Below are positions 43,750-53,276 of a DNA stretch of 64,000 bases, piece by piece. Origin of the DNA: Gymnodinialimonas sp. 57CJ19 (GTDB lineage Bacteria; Pseudomonadota; Alphaproteobacteria; Rhodobacterales; Rhodobacteraceae). The position numbers were made by a program, and so were the translations under genes. The notes under the pieces were generated by a model that did no database searches, was not told where the DNA came from, and worked only from the letters and a program-made list of their open reading frames with translations. How positions within the stretch are numbered: the first letter of the stretch is position 1; each line of letters begins with the position of its first letter. The stretch covers positions 2,578,001-2,642,000 of the forward strand of contig NZ_CP151587.1 of assembly GCF_038396845.1 (NCBI RefSeq), given 5' to 3'.

Positions 43750-44987
43750 TCGGAACCGATCCGGGCCATGGCCGCGCGGAAGGCGGCGTCGATCATTGCC
43801 AGCGCCTCGGGCGCATCGGCGAAGGTCGTTTGCGCGTCGTCATGGACGATCTGCGCCGCGTTGACCCGGCCCAAGACGCCGTATGCGGTGATCAGGCGGG
43901 CCCAATCCTCAGCCGGGCCACCTTCGGTTCCCAGGCGCGTGGCGAGGCTTTCGACCATCGAGGCGATCATCGCCTGTTGATCCTCGGGCGAAAGGTCCTC
44001 CATGGCGGCGACGTCATCGGCAGTCGGGCCGTTGGAGGCCGGAGCCGGGATCAGAAGGGCAGGGTCCAGATCGACGCCAGCGGCAAAGGCCACGGCTTCA
44101 ATCTGTTGCCGGATCGGGCGCACCCAAGGGGCCTGGGCCCGTGAGTTGGCCAGAAGCGAAGACCAGATCGGCAGGGCCAGATCGGGACGGCCTTGTTGGG
44201 CGTACATCTCTCCGGCGTAATAGCGGCCGATGCCGTCACCGGGTTCCAGCGCCAGACCTTGGCGCAGGGCTTGCTCGGCTTCGGGGGAGACATAGCCGCC
44301 GGCGGCGAAGATCAACATCTCGGCCAGATCAATGTAGTGACGGCCCGTGGCGGCCTCTTCGCCCAGAAGCGCGATCAGTTGGGTCTGGGCGGTATGGGCG
44401 GCGGTGAAATTGCCCAGCATCGCCTCATTCGCGGCCAGAAGGGTCAAGCCTTGGGCGTCGTCGGGGCGCTCGGCCATCACCTGGCGCAACTGGGTGACCA
44501 GCGCCACACGGTCGGGGTCTGCCTCGGGGAGCGGCGCCGGAGGCAGCTGTTGTTCGGCGGCGGCTTGGGAGGGGCGGTTTTCGCGGGTCTGCTCGATCAT
44601 CGCGATGCGCGGTTGCAGGGGCATGTCGGGATAGCCCGGCGCGCCGAGTTCCGCGTAAAGCAGCCCGGCGCCTGCGACCATGGCCGCCAGACCGATGATG
44701 ATGGGGACGGTGCCAAGCCCGCCTTCGCGAGCCCCGGCGCGGGCCTTTTGCAACGCGCGGTCTGCGTCCAGAATACGGCGGCTGACTTCGGTGCGGGCAC
44801 GGGTCGCTTCATCCTCGGACAGGGTGCCACGGGCCAGATCGCGGTCCAACTCGGTGAGCTGATCGCGGTAGATCTTCAGGTCATAGGCCGCCGTGGGCGA
44901 TTGTACCTGAACGGGGCGCCGCGCCGCCAAATAGACGATGGCCGCCACCCCCAGGCTGATAAAGCCCGCTGCAATCCAAAACGCCAT
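43746..44987 (-). CDS. ccmI: Cytochrome c biogenesis protein CcmI
   Basis: 413 residues. Two membrane helices (about 1-22 and 93-113) flank a cytosolic coiled-coil-like segment (YRDQLTELDRDLARGTLSEDE), followed by a periplasmic TPR region. This is the CycH/CcmI layout; the TPR part holds apocytochrome C-termini for the CcmFH heme lyase. ccmF and ccmH lie about 23 kb to the left. It is first in the ccmI-ruvX-DUF1289 run and divergent from soxB. Confidence 0.92.
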   Translation of the reverse strand: MAFWIAAGFISLGVAAIVYLAARRPVQVQSPTAAYDLKIYRDQLTELDRDLARGTLSEDEATRARTEVSRRILDADRALQKARAGAREGGLGTVPIIIGLAAMVAGAGLLYAELGAPGYPDMPLQPRIAMIEQTRENRPSQAAAEQQLPPAPLPEADPDRVALVTQLRQVMAERPDDAQGLTLLAANEAMLGNFTAAHTAQTQLIALLGEEAATGRHYIDLAEMLIFAAGGYVSPEAEQALRQGLALEPGDGIGRYYAGEMYAQQGRPDLALPIWSSLLANSRAQAPWVRPIRQQIEAVAFAAGVDLDPALLIPAPASNGPTADDVAAMEDLSPEDQQAMIASMVESLATRLGTEGGPAEDWARLITAYGVLGRVNAAQIVHDDAQTTFADAPEALAMIDAAFRAAMARIGSE

Positions 44988-45206
44988 GTTCTGCGGTCCC
45001 TTTTAGTGACTTGCCCCGACATAAGCCGCATCCGGCACAAGCGAAAGACGTTGAACTGTCACAATCGCGATAAGACCCATGGCGAAATGTCCGGGAAGTC
45101 GCGACAACATGGGGGGTGGTCGCAAATTGATCCTTACATGTCGCGCAGAGTATCCTCTTTTTCCCAAGGCAGCCCAAAAGCAAAGTATCAGACCCGGAGC
45201 CCGTCC

Positions 45207-46451
45207 ATGCGTAAATATTCCGCCTTTGCCATCGCCAAAGAAGCTTTTCGCCACCACGCAGGGTGGGAGCGTGCCTGGCGTTCGCCCAAGCCCAAGGCCG
45301 CCTATGATGTGGTGATTGTAGGGGCGGGTGGCCACGGTTTGGCGACGGCCTACTACTTGGGCAAGAACTTCGGCATCACCAATGTCGCGGTGATCGAAAA
45401 GGGCTGGCTCGGCGGCGGCAACACGGGCCGCAACACCACGATCATCCGGTCGAACTACCTGCAAGATCCGTCTGCCGCGATTTACGAGAAGGCGCGCTCG
45501 CTCTACGAAACATTGAGCCAGGACCTGAACTACAACATCATGTTCAGCCCCCGCGGCGTGATCATGCTGGCCCAGACCCACCATGAGGTGCGCGGCTATC
45601 TGCGCACGGCGCAGGCCAATGCTTTGCAGGGCGTTGAGACACGCTTCATCGACAAGCACGAGGTCAAGAAACTTGTGCCGATCATGAATATCGAAGGGCC
45701 GCGCTATCCGGTTCTGGGCGGGCTCTGGCAGCCGCGCGGCGGCACGGCACGCCATGACGCGGTGGCTTGGGGCTATGCGCGGGCGTGCTCGGACATGGGC
45801 ATGGACATCATCCAGCAGACCGAGGTGACAGGCGTCCGGGTTGAGGGCGGCGCGGTGCAAGGGGTTGAGACCTCTCAAGGCTTCATCGGCTGCAAGAAGC
45901 TTGGCGGCGTGGTCGCGGGCCACTCCTCGGTGCTGGCCGAGATGGCGGGCTTCCGTCTGCCGATGGAATCCGTCGCGCTTCAGGCGTTGGTTTCCGAGCC
46001 GATCAAACCCTGCATGGACGTGGTCGTCATGGCCAACACCGTCCACGGCTACCTGTCCCAGTCCGACAAGGGCGAGATGGTGATTGGCGGCGGCACCGAC
46101 GGGCACAACAACTACACCCAGCGCGGGTCGTTCCACCACGTGGAGGAAACCGTGCGCTCGTTGATCGAGACCTTCCCGATGCTGTCGCGCCTGAAGATGC
46201 TGCGCCAGTGGGGGGGGATCGTGGATGTAACGGGTGACCGCTCTCCGATCCTGTCGAAAACGCCAGTCGAGGGCATGTTCATGAACTGCGGTTGGGGCAC
46301 GGGGGGCTTCAAGGCAATCCCGGGTTCCGGCTGGGGTTTTGCGGAACTGATGGCCAAGGGGCATTCGCCGCTGACCGCCGAATTCGGCATGGAGCGTTTC
46401 CGCGAGGGGCGGTTCATCGACGAAAGCGTTGCGGCGGGCGTGGCGCACTAG
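45207..46451 (+). CDS. soxB: Sarcosine oxidase beta subunit SoxB
   Basis: 414 residues. GAGGHGLATAYYLG near 39-52 is the FAD-binding site; GNTGRNTTIIRSNY is typical of heterotetrameric sarcosine oxidase beta. His183 in GGTARHDAVAWGYAR lies where the FMN-linked histidine is expected. With SoxA, SoxD and SoxG it oxidises sarcosine to glycine with formaldehyde or methylene-tetrahydrofolate and hydrogen peroxide. CGGAG precedes the ATG. Its partners begin at 48220, separated from it by three unrelated genes. Confidence 0.95.
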   Translation: MRKYSAFAIAKEAFRHHAGWERAWRSPKPKAAYDVVIVGAGGHGLATAYYLGKNFGITNVAVIEKGWLGGGNTGRNTTIIRSNYLQDPSAAIYEKARSLYETLSQDLNYNIMFSPRGVIMLAQTHHEVRGYLRTAQANALQGVETRFIDKHEVKKLVPIMNIEGPRYPVLGGLWQPRGGTARHDAVAWGYARACSDMGMDIIQQTEVTGVRVEGGAVQGVETSQGFIGCKKLGGVVAGHSSVLAEMAGFRLPMESVALQALVSEPIKPCMDVVVMANTVHGYLSQSDKGEMVIGGGTDGHNNYTQRGSFHHVEETVRSLIETFPMLSRLKMLRQWGGIVDVTGDRSPILSKTPVEGMFMNCGWGTGGFKAIPGSGWGFAELMAKGHSPLTAEFGMERFREGRFIDESVAAGVAH

Positions 46452-46529
46452 TGGCGGAAATCCTCCATCCCTTTGGCGCATTTGCGCTGATATCACAGGC
46501 CGCAGGGGCGGTTTGTGAAGGATTGAGAT

Positions 46530-47057
46530 ATGCCAGACGTCCAAAGTCCGGCCGCGCGCCGCAGATTTCGTACCATTCAGGCGATTGCCTTGCCCGCCAT
46601 GCTGGCGGCGCTCTATTGCGGCTTGGCGACGGTCAATGCGGATCCGAAAATTCTGATGATCGCAGTGGCGATAAGCGGGTTCTCCATAGTTGTGGTGTCG
46701 GGCGACGCGGCCCGGCGGCTGCCTGCGCGCGTGGTGTTTGCGGTCGTGGGCGGCGGATTGGGCGTGATCACATTCTGGGCCGTTTGGTTCGGGTTGGAAT
46801 TCGGGTGGCCAGCCCTGTGGGACTTCGCAGGGACACAGCCGTCTCGGATCATCCCGCGCCTTGTCGCTCTGTCCAACGAGTACACCTATACAATTGTCGG
46901 AGAGGACAGCGAGGTCACTTATGGCGCTGGAACAACCAGGGTTGTTTGGCTGGTGACGACCACCGTGTTTGGCCTTTCCCCGCTGATCGGGGCGTTTGCG
47001 GGACCACGCATGGCCAACAACATCCGAAAAGCGTCTATCGGTCAGTCTCCCCTCTGA
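46530..47057 (+). CDS. Hypothetical membrane protein between soxB and soxD
   Basis: 175 residues with about four hydrophobic segments (IQAIALPAMLAALYCGL; ILMIAVAISGFSIVVVSG; VVFAVVGGGLGVITFWAVWFGL; VVWLVTTTVFGLSPLIGAF). The ribosome site is weak. I recognise no family. It lies 78 bases after soxB on the same strand; nothing links it to sarcosine metabolism. Confidence 0.65.
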   Translation: MPDVQSPAARRRFRTIQAIALPAMLAALYCGLATVNADPKILMIAVAISGFSIVVVSGDAARRLPARVVFAVVGGGLGVITFWAVWFGLEFGWPALWDFAGTQPSRIIPRLVALSNEYTYTIVGEDSEVTYGAGTTRVVWLVTTTVFGLSPLIGAFAGPRMANNIRKASIGQSPL

Positions 47058-47208
47058 TTTCTTCCAAACGCCGGGACGTGGCGGGCTTTGGCTCATGCAA
47101 AGCCTCCGATCCGGCCCTTTTTGGCGCAATTCGCGCCGCCGCTCTCGCATCCTTTGCACCCTCCACCTGCGGCCCCACACTGAGGCACGCAGCAATGGAG
47201 GATGCCTC

Positions 47209-47430
47209 ATGTCTGACTACGACCATCGCAACCGCGCCTTTGACTACACACCGCCCACGCGGGGCGGCTCTGGTTCAGGAGCGCTCATTTTCATTGGCGG
47301 CATTGTCGTGCTGTTTATCCTCGCCATGCTCTTCATGGGCGGGGGCAGCAGCACCTTGCCGGACGACGGCACAGCGCCTGCAACAGTCACGCCGGTTGTC
47401 GACCCGACAAGCCCCGCTTTGGTGGACTAA
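47209..47430 (+). CDS. Small single-pass membrane protein, hypothetical
   Basis: 73 residues: polar N-terminus (MSDYDHRNRAFDYTPPTRGG), one membrane helix (ALIFIGGIVVLFILAMLFMG) and a short Thr/Pro-rich tail. GGAGG lies 7 bases before ATG 47209, which excludes a longer start at 46996. Small proteins of this shape are frequent in roseobacters; function unknown. Confidence 0.65.
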   Translation: MSDYDHRNRAFDYTPPTRGGSGSGALIFIGGIVVLFILAMLFMGGGSSTLPDDGTAPATVTPVVDPTSPALVD

Positions 47431-47481
47431 GCAACAGGCGGTCCGGACGGGCCTCGCCCTGTCCGGGCCGGGTGCGCGCCG

Positions 47482-48216
47482 ATGAGCGCTGTGGCCATCC
47501 CCAAACGCCTCGGCCATATCTGGATCGGGGACCGTCCTGCGCCCAAGCGGTGGATGCAGACGTGGCGCGATCTGCACCCTGATTGGGCGTATACCCTCTA
47601 TGACAATGTCTATCTGACGGGCCGCCGCTGGCGAAACCAACGCCTGATGGCGCATTACTTCCGCAAGCGCCATTTTGAAGGCGTTGCGGATCTGATGCGC
47701 TACGAAATCCTGTTTGAGCGCGGCGGCTTTCTGCCCGGAGCAGATTTCGAAGCCCTGCGCCCCTGCGATGAGCTGTTTGCCGAGCCGTGCACCTACACCT
47801 GCTATGAGACCCACCCCAAGCGGCGCTCCAAACTGACGCCCTATCTGGCCTCGGCCCCCGGCACCACGACGCTGGCCCTGACCGTGGATGAGATCCACAC
47901 CACCTACGCCGATGCGCCACAAACCGCGCGGCAGCCGTGGATCAGCGTCGGCAATCTGTTCCTGCGCAATTTCCTTGAGAAGTACCGCGCAGAGATCAAG
48001 GACCTGCGCATCTGGCCCGCTTATTTCTTTGTGCCGCGACACAAGAAAGGCCCGCTTTATGATGGGCCGGGCCCGGTATACGCTGAGCACCATTGGGGCA
48101 CGACCCTTGATACATACGAGGGCACGCCCGACCCGCAACTCTTTGACGACGTGGCCTTTGTGCTCGATGCGATCGAGCCTTTGCCCCTGAACTCTCACCC
48201 TTCAGAGGAGCCGTAG
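47482..48216 (+). CDS. Glycosyltransferase with DXD-type sugar-binding region (OCH1-like)
   Basis: 244 residues. IPKRLGHIWIGDRPAPKRWM, HPDWAYTLYD and ADLMRYEILFERGGFLPGADFEAL follow the layout of the Gly_transf_sug family. The usual DXD motif reads GADFE here, with only one of the acidic pair in the normal place, so activity or donor may be altered. It lies 4 bases before soxD, an odd neighbour for a catabolic operon. Confidence 0.8.
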   Translation: MSAVAIPKRLGHIWIGDRPAPKRWMQTWRDLHPDWAYTLYDNVYLTGRRWRNQRLMAHYFRKRHFEGVADLMRYEILFERGGFLPGADFEALRPCDELFAEPCTYTCYETHPKRRSKLTPYLASAPGTTTLALTVDEIHTTYADAPQTARQPWISVGNLFLRNFLEKYRAEIKDLRIWPAYFFVPRHKKGPLYDGPGPVYAEHHWGTTLDTYEGTPDPQLFDDVAFVLDAIEPLPLNSHPSEEP

Positions 48217-48219
48217 CCA

Positions 48220-48543
48220 ATGCTGACCCTCACCTGTCCTGTCTGCGGCGTGGCCGCCTGCGAAACCGAGCTTGCCCCCGGCGGTGAAGCACATCTGAAG
48301 CGCTTCGGGCCTGGCTCGACCGATGACCAGTTCGAAGAATACATGTTCATGCGCCCCAACACCAAGGGCGTGCATTTCGAACGGTGGCGTCACGCGGCCG
48401 GTTGCGGAAAATGGTTTCTTGCCGCCCGTGATACCGCCACGTTGGAGGTCTTCGGCACCTATTCCGCGCAGACCCTTGCGCCGCCCGCTGATCTGATCGC
48501 CAAAATCCAAAGCAAACGCCCCGGTTGGAGCTTCCCCCAATGA
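48220..48543 (+). CDS. soxD: Sarcosine oxidase delta subunit SoxD
   Basis: 107 residues. CPVCG at 6-10, a third Cys at 14, and the later HAAGCGKWFLAARDT fit the zinc-binding delta subunit. Its stop overlaps the soxA start (ATGA). It starts the compact soxD-soxA-soxG run. Confidence 0.92.
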   Translation: MLTLTCPVCGVAACETELAPGGEAHLKRFGPGSTDDQFEEYMFMRPNTKGVHFERWRHAAGCGKWFLAARDTATLEVFGTYSAQTLAPPADLIAKIQSKRPGWSFPQ

Positions 48544-51500
48544 GCACTCGTCTCGAATCCCAAGGCCGCCTGATCGACCGCAACGCTCAGGTGACGTTCA
48601 CCTTTAACGGTAAGAAAATGCGTGGCCACAAGGGCGATACGCTGGCTTCAGCGCTGCTGGCCAATGGGCAGACGCTGGTGGGCCGGTCCTTCAAGTATCA
48701 CCGCCCGCGCGGCATCATGACCAGCGGCGCCGAGGAACCAAACGCGCTGGTGAATCTGGGTGAAGGTCATCGCCACGAGCCGAACCAACGCGCCACCACG
48801 ACCGAGCTGTTTGACGATCTCAGCGCCACGTCCCAGAACCACTGGCCGTCGCTGGAGTTCGACGTGGGCGAGATCAACGGCCTCGTTTCCCGGTTCCTTC
48901 CGGCAGGCTTCTATTACAAGACATTCCTGTTCCCCCGCGCCGCGTGGAAGCATGTGTTTGAGCCTTTCATCCGCCAATCCGCTGGCCTTGGCAAAGCGCC
49001 GGACCCTGAAACCCGCGACCCTGATACCTATGAATATTTCTACGCCCACAGCGATCTGGTGGTCGCCGGTGGCGGCATCGCCGGGCTGCAAGCCGCGCTT
49101 CTGGCGGGCCGCGCCGGGGTTGAGGTTCTGTTGATGGAGCAAAGCGCCCATTGGGGCGGACGTGCGCCCGTTGACGGGGTGGAAGTGGATGGCCTGCCCG
49201 CCGACGAGTGGGTGAAGAACGCCGTGGAAGAGCTTGAAACCCTTGAAAATGTAACGCTGCGCCTGCGCTGCATGGTCTCGGGCGTGTACGACCACGGCTA
49301 TGTGCTGGGGTATGAGCGGTTACGTGATCACACCCCCGGTCAGGATGGCCCGCGCCACCGTCTATGGCGCATCCGGGCAGATCAGATCATCTCGGCCACC
49401 GGCGCGTTGGAACGGCCCCTCAGCTTTGCGGGCAACGACAAGCCGGGCGTCATGCTGGCGTCCAGCGTGCGCGATTATCTGGTGAACTACGGCGTGGCCG
49501 TGGGTCAGCGGATCGTGGTGGTGACCAATAACGACGATGGTTACCGGACGGCGATCGCTCAGGTTGATGCCGGGTTGGACGTTGCCTGTGTGGTCGACGC
49601 ACGGGCGCAGGCGAATGGGGAATTGCCCAATAAGGCGCGTGCCTTAGGGGTCAATGTTAAAGTCAATACGGCCATTGCCAAGGTCAAGGGCTTGCGCGGC
49701 GTTGTCTCTGTCGCTTTGTGCGCCCAGGACGGCGACGGCTTGGTGACGGAGGAGATCTCCTGCGACGCCGTGGCGATGTCGGGCGGCTGGTCTCCGGTGG
49801 TGCACCTTTGGTCTCACTGCGGCGGCAAACTGACTTGGGACGCCGAGAACGCCTTCTTCCGCCCCGACCCCGCACGGCCCCCGTTAAACCAGAACGGCGA
49901 GGGTTTCGTGACCTGCGTCGGCAGCGCCGATGGCGCTTTAATGGCGGATGCGACGCTAGAGAATACTTTAGCTAACACTGGCAACGTGCTGCAAACATTT
50001 GGAAAATCCGCCGAAGGTGGCAGCGCGGCGAGGAGCGATAGCGAGGAGCCGTTGGCCCCGGTATGGGTCATGCCCCACAGCGCGGGCTACAAGAAACGCT
50101 CGAAGATGTGGCTCGATTTCCAGAACGATGTGAAGGTCTCGGACGTGCAACTGGCCGCCCGTGAAGGCTACGAGAGCGTGGAGCACACCAAGCGGTACAC
50201 CACCCTTGGCATGGCCACAGATCAAGGGAAACTCAGCAACATCAACGGTCTGGCCGTGCTTGCTGATGCGTTGAACGAAGAAATCCCCCGCGTCGGCACC
50301 ACCACGTTCCGTCCGCCCTACACCCCCATTTCGATGGGTGCGATTGCGGGCGAAGCGCGGGGCGAGATCTTCCAACCCCTACGCCGCACTCCGATGCATG
50401 AGTGGCACGAAGCGCAGGGCGCCTACATGGAGCCCGTCGGCGGTTGGCGGCGTCCCTATACCTACCCGCGTACGGGCGAGACGCATGCGCAGTCGGTGAT
50501 CCGCGAGATCAACGCCACGCGTAACTCGCTGGGGCTGCTGGATGCCTCGACCCTGGGCAAGATCATCGTCAAGGGGCCGGACGCGGGCAAGCTGATGGAC
50601 ATGCTCTACACCAATATGATGAGCAATCTGAAACCGGGCAAATGCCGCTACGGGCTGATGTGCTCGGAAAATGGCTTCCTGATGGATGACGGTGTGGTCG
50701 TGCGGCTAGATGAGGATACGTTCCTTTGTCACACAACCTCGGGCGGGGCCGATCATGTTCACGCCCATATGGAGGATTGGTTGCAATGCGAATGGTGGGA
50801 CTGGGACGTCTACACCGCCAATGTGACCGAGCAGTGGGCGCAGGTGGCCGTTGTTGGCCCGAACGCGCGCAAGCTGTTGCAGAAGATGGGCGCGGATTTC
50901 GATTTGTCGGCCGAGGCGCTGCCGTTCATGGGCATGGCCGAGGGGACGCTTGGCGGCTTCACGGTTCGCGTCTTCCGCATCTCGTTCTCGGGCGAGCTAT
51001 CCTTCGAGATCGCCGTTCCCGCAAGCCAAGGCGCGGCCTTCTGGGAGGCGCTTCATGCGGCGGGCGCGGAGTTCAACTCCACTCCTTACGGCACCGAGGC
51101 GCTCCACGTCATGCGGGCCGAGAAGGGCTTCATCATGATCGGGGACGAGACCGACGGCACCGTGATCCCGCAGGATTTGGGGCTCAACTGGGCGATCTCC
51201 AAGAAGAAAGAGGATTTCCTCGGCAAGCGTGGCCAACAGCGGACATTCATGACCGACCCCAATCGCTGGAAGCTTGTGGGATTGGAGACGCTGGATGCCT
51301 CCGTCCTGCCCGATGGCGCCTATGCGGTGGCCGAGGGCAAGAACGCCAACGGGCAGGCCAATGTGGAAGGGCGCGTCACCTCCACTTATTACTCGCCCAC
51401 CCTGGATCGGGGCATCGCCATGGGTTTGGTTCTGAACGGGCCGGAACGCATGGGCGAGGTGGTGAATTTGAACAAGGTGGACGGCTCCACTGTTGCGGCG

Positions 51501-51554
51501 AAAATCGTCAGCCCGGTGTTCTTTGATCCCGAGGGGGAGAAGCAAAATGTCTAA
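48540..51554 (+). CDS. soxA: Sarcosine oxidase alpha subunit SoxA
   Basis: 1004 residues. N-terminal ferredoxin-like part (FTFNGKKMRGHKGDTLASAL), NAD/FAD-binding domain with VVAGGGIAGLQAALLAGRAG near 176-195, and a C-terminal aminomethyltransferase (GcvT-like) half that binds tetrahydrofolate. The protein is the usual length. It overlaps soxD by 4 bases and soxG by 8. Confidence 0.96.
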   Translation: MSTRLESQGRLIDRNAQVTFTFNGKKMRGHKGDTLASALLANGQTLVGRSFKYHRPRGIMTSGAEEPNALVNLGEGHRHEPNQRATTTELFDDLSATSQNHWPSLEFDVGEINGLVSRFLPAGFYYKTFLFPRAAWKHVFEPFIRQSAGLGKAPDPETRDPDTYEYFYAHSDLVVAGGGIAGLQAALLAGRAGVEVLLMEQSAHWGGRAPVDGVEVDGLPADEWVKNAVEELETLENVTLRLRCMVSGVYDHGYVLGYERLRDHTPGQDGPRHRLWRIRADQIISATGALERPLSFAGNDKPGVMLASSVRDYLVNYGVAVGQRIVVVTNNDDGYRTAIAQVDAGLDVACVVDARAQANGELPNKARALGVNVKVNTAIAKVKGLRGVVSVALCAQDGDGLVTEEISCDAVAMSGGWSPVVHLWSHCGGKLTWDAENAFFRPDPARPPLNQNGEGFVTCVGSADGALMADATLENTLANTGNVLQTFGKSAEGGSAARSDSEEPLAPVWVMPHSAGYKKRSKMWLDFQNDVKVSDVQLAAREGYESVEHTKRYTTLGMATDQGKLSNINGLAVLADALNEEIPRVGTTTFRPPYTPISMGAIAGEARGEIFQPLRRTPMHEWHEAQGAYMEPVGGWRRPYTYPRTGETHAQSVIREINATRNSLGLLDASTLGKIIVKGPDAGKLMDMLYTNMMSNLKPGKCRYGLMCSENGFLMDDGVVVRLDEDTFLCHTTSGGADHVHAHMEDWLQCEWWDWDVYTANVTEQWAQVAVVGPNARKLLQKMGADFDLSAEALPFMGMAEGTLGGFTVRVFRISFSGELSFEIAVPASQGAAFWEALHAAGAEFNSTPYGTEALHVMRAEKGFIMIGDETDGTVIPQDLGLNWAISKKKEDFLGKRGQQRTFMTDPNRWKLVGLETLDASVLPDGAYAVAEGKNANGQANVEGRVTSTYYSPTLDRGIAMGLVLNGPERMGEVVNLNKVDGSTVAAKIVSPVFFDPEGEKQNV

Positions 51555-52110
51555 TTCTGTCAGCGCATTGCAAGGTGCTTCACATACCGGATTTGCCCAT
51601 GTCCGGGAGATGGGCCTCTTGGGCATGGTCACCCTGCGGGCCGATCTGTCCGCGCCCGAAACTGCGGCAGCGGTGAAGGCGGCTGTCGGGCTGGACATGC
51701 CGACGCAACGCGCGATCACCACAGGGAGCGATCCCGTAAGCGTGGCGTGGATGGCCCCGGATGAGGTGTTGATCATGTGCAAACATGAAGACGCGGACAA
51801 GGTCGTGGCCAGCTTGGCGAAAGACATGGGTGACGCCCATCATCTTGCCGTCAACGTGTCAGACGCGCGGGCAGTTTTCACCGTTGAAGCTGCCGACGTG
51901 CGCGAAGTATTGGGAAAGCTGACGCCCGCAGACCTCGGCATACTGAAATACGGCGAAGTGCGCAGATCGCGGCTGGCACAGGTTCCGGCGGCGTTCTGGA
52001 TCAATGATCAGACCCATGCTTGCGTGATCTGCTTCCGGTCCGTCGCTCAATATGCCTTTGATTTGCTGTCGAACGCGGCGGCGGAAGGCAGCGAAGTGGG
52101 CTATTACTGA
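51547..52110 (+). CDS. soxG: Sarcosine oxidase gamma subunit SoxG
   Basis: 187 residues. AVAWMAPDEVLIM-like VSVAWMAPDEVLIMC, VNVSDARAVFTVEA and the C-terminal CVICFRSVAQYAFDLL are typical of SoxG. It caps the folate-domain side of the complex. Its ATG lies inside the last codons of soxA, so it is translationally coupled. Confidence 0.93.
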   Translation: MSNSVSALQGASHTGFAHVREMGLLGMVTLRADLSAPETAAAVKAAVGLDMPTQRAITTGSDPVSVAWMAPDEVLIMCKHEDADKVVASLAKDMGDAHHLAVNVSDARAVFTVEAADVREVLGKLTPADLGILKYGEVRRSRLAQVPAAFWINDQTHACVICFRSVAQYAFDLLSNAAAEGSEVGYY

Positions 52111-52313
52111 GCCGCGCTCGTTGCCTCCTCGCGCCACGTCGTCGGGCCAGTGGAACCAAGGGCCACACCCGCGCGGGAACCGGAAAGCGCCTTGGCGTAC
52201 GGCCCAAGGTTGCGGGGTGATTTTGCCGCTATGCGACCTACGCCCCTTGACGGCGGGGGGCTGCACCCTCCATCTGTGCCGTAGTGAATTGCAACCTAAC
52301 AGGGGGACCAACC

Positions 52314-52913
52314 ATGGCCTTTCAACTTCCAGACCTTCCCTACGCCCACGACGCGCTTGCCGCCCACGGCATGTCCGCCGAGACGCTGGAATACCACCAC
52401 GACCTGCACCACAACGCCTATGTCACCAACGGTAACAAGGCGATTGAAGGCACGGAGTGGGAGGGCAAATCCCTCGAAGAGATCATCACCGGCACCTACG
52501 ACGCAAACGCTGTCGCGCAAAACGGTATCTTCAACAACATCAGCCAGTTGTGGAACCACAACCAGTTCTGGGAAATGATGGGGCCGGGCGCGTCCTCCAT
52601 GCCGTCCGAGCTGGAAAGCGCATTGAATGAGTCCTTTGGCTCGGTCGATGAGTTCAAATCCCAGTTCTCCGCGGCGGGTGCGGGTCAGTTCGGCTCCGGC
52701 TGGTGCTGGCTGGTCAAGAACGCCGACGGCTCCTTGGCTGTGACCAAGACCGAAAACGGCGTGAACCCGCTGTGCTTCGGCCAGACAGCGCTGCTTGGCT
52801 GCGATGTGTGGGAGCATTCCTACTACATTGATTTCCGCAACAAGCGCCCGGCCTACCTGACCAACTTCCTCGACAATCTGGTCAACTGGGAAAACGTCGC
52901 TTCGCGCATGTAA
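52314..52913 (+). CDS. sodB: Superoxide dismutase (Fe/Mn type) SodB
   Basis: 199 residues. Metal ligands are His28 (LEYHHDLHHNAYV), His82 (LWNHNQFWEMM), Asp164 and His168 (CDVWEHSYYIDF). AGQFGSGWCWL is closer to the iron form. GGGGGA precedes ATG 52314. It lies 200 bases after soxG, whose complex makes hydrogen peroxide, but it has its own leader and a strong terminator. Confidence 0.95.
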   Translation: MAFQLPDLPYAHDALAAHGMSAETLEYHHDLHHNAYVTNGNKAIEGTEWEGKSLEEIITGTYDANAVAQNGIFNNISQLWNHNQFWEMMGPGASSMPSELESALNESFGSVDEFKSQFSAAGAGQFGSGWCWLVKNADGSLAVTKTENGVNPLCFGQTALLGCDVWEHSYYIDFRNKRPAYLTNFLDNLVNWENVASRM

Positions 52914-52936
52914 TCTGTGGCGAAAGCATCTTTTCG

Positions 52937-52969
52937 AAAGGCCCGCCCGTCATACGGCGGGCCTTTTTT
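52937..52969 (+). terminator. Terminator of sodB
   Basis: AAAGGCCCGCC (52937-52947)/GGCGGGCCTTT (52956-52966) with an 8-base loop and six T. It lies just past the sodB stop and ends transcription before the next operon. Confidence 0.88.
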
Positions 52970-52981
52970 ATGGCACGCGTT

Positions 52982-53007
52982 GGAACTGTGTGGCGGGCGA
53001 AGGCGTT
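52982..53007 (+). promoter_or_regulatory. ECF sigma (EcfG-like) promoter, GGAAC-N17-CGTT
   Basis: GGAAC at 52982-52986 and CGTT at 53004-53007 with a spacer of 17 match the consensus of the alphaproteobacterial general stress sigma factor EcfG. The next start codon is 38 bases downstream, leaving a leader of about 30 bases. Both boxes are perfect. Confidence 0.6.
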
Positions 53008-53044
53008 TATTCCTTGAGTGAAACTGATCCGAGGAGGAAACGTC

Positions 53045-53275
53045 ATGGCAGAGCGTCATAGATCGAAAGACGGCCGCAGTGAAACGAAAGAGCTGTTGGG
53101 AGACACTCCTGACGCCCCCGATTTTGCAGGACGCAGTGGCGGCAACCTAGCCCGGAAGACGGGCACCAAGGATGAGCTACGCCATTTCACCAATGCCTCT
53201 GCCGGGGCAACACGCGTCACCAAATCCGACGAGGACCGGCCCGGCACCGATAACTTGGGTGAAAGGAACAAGTGA
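53045..53275 (+). CDS. Small hypothetical protein, first gene of a stress-like operon
   Basis: 76 residues, hydrophilic and charged, rich in Asp, Arg, Lys and Gly (MAERHRSKDGRSETKELLGD...), probably disordered. No family is recognised. GAGGAGG lies 7 bases before the ATG. The EcfG-like promoter is just upstream, and the next gene starts one base after its stop. Confidence 0.68.
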   Translation: MAERHRSKDGRSETKELLGDTPDAPDFAGRSGGNLARKTGTKDELRHFTNASAGATRVTKSDEDRPGTDNLGERNK

Positions 53276-53276
53276 C

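Noticed and set aside
47440..47480. GC-rich inverted repeat before the glycosyltransferase
   Set aside because: No T-run on either strand; transcription into the sox run seems to continue.
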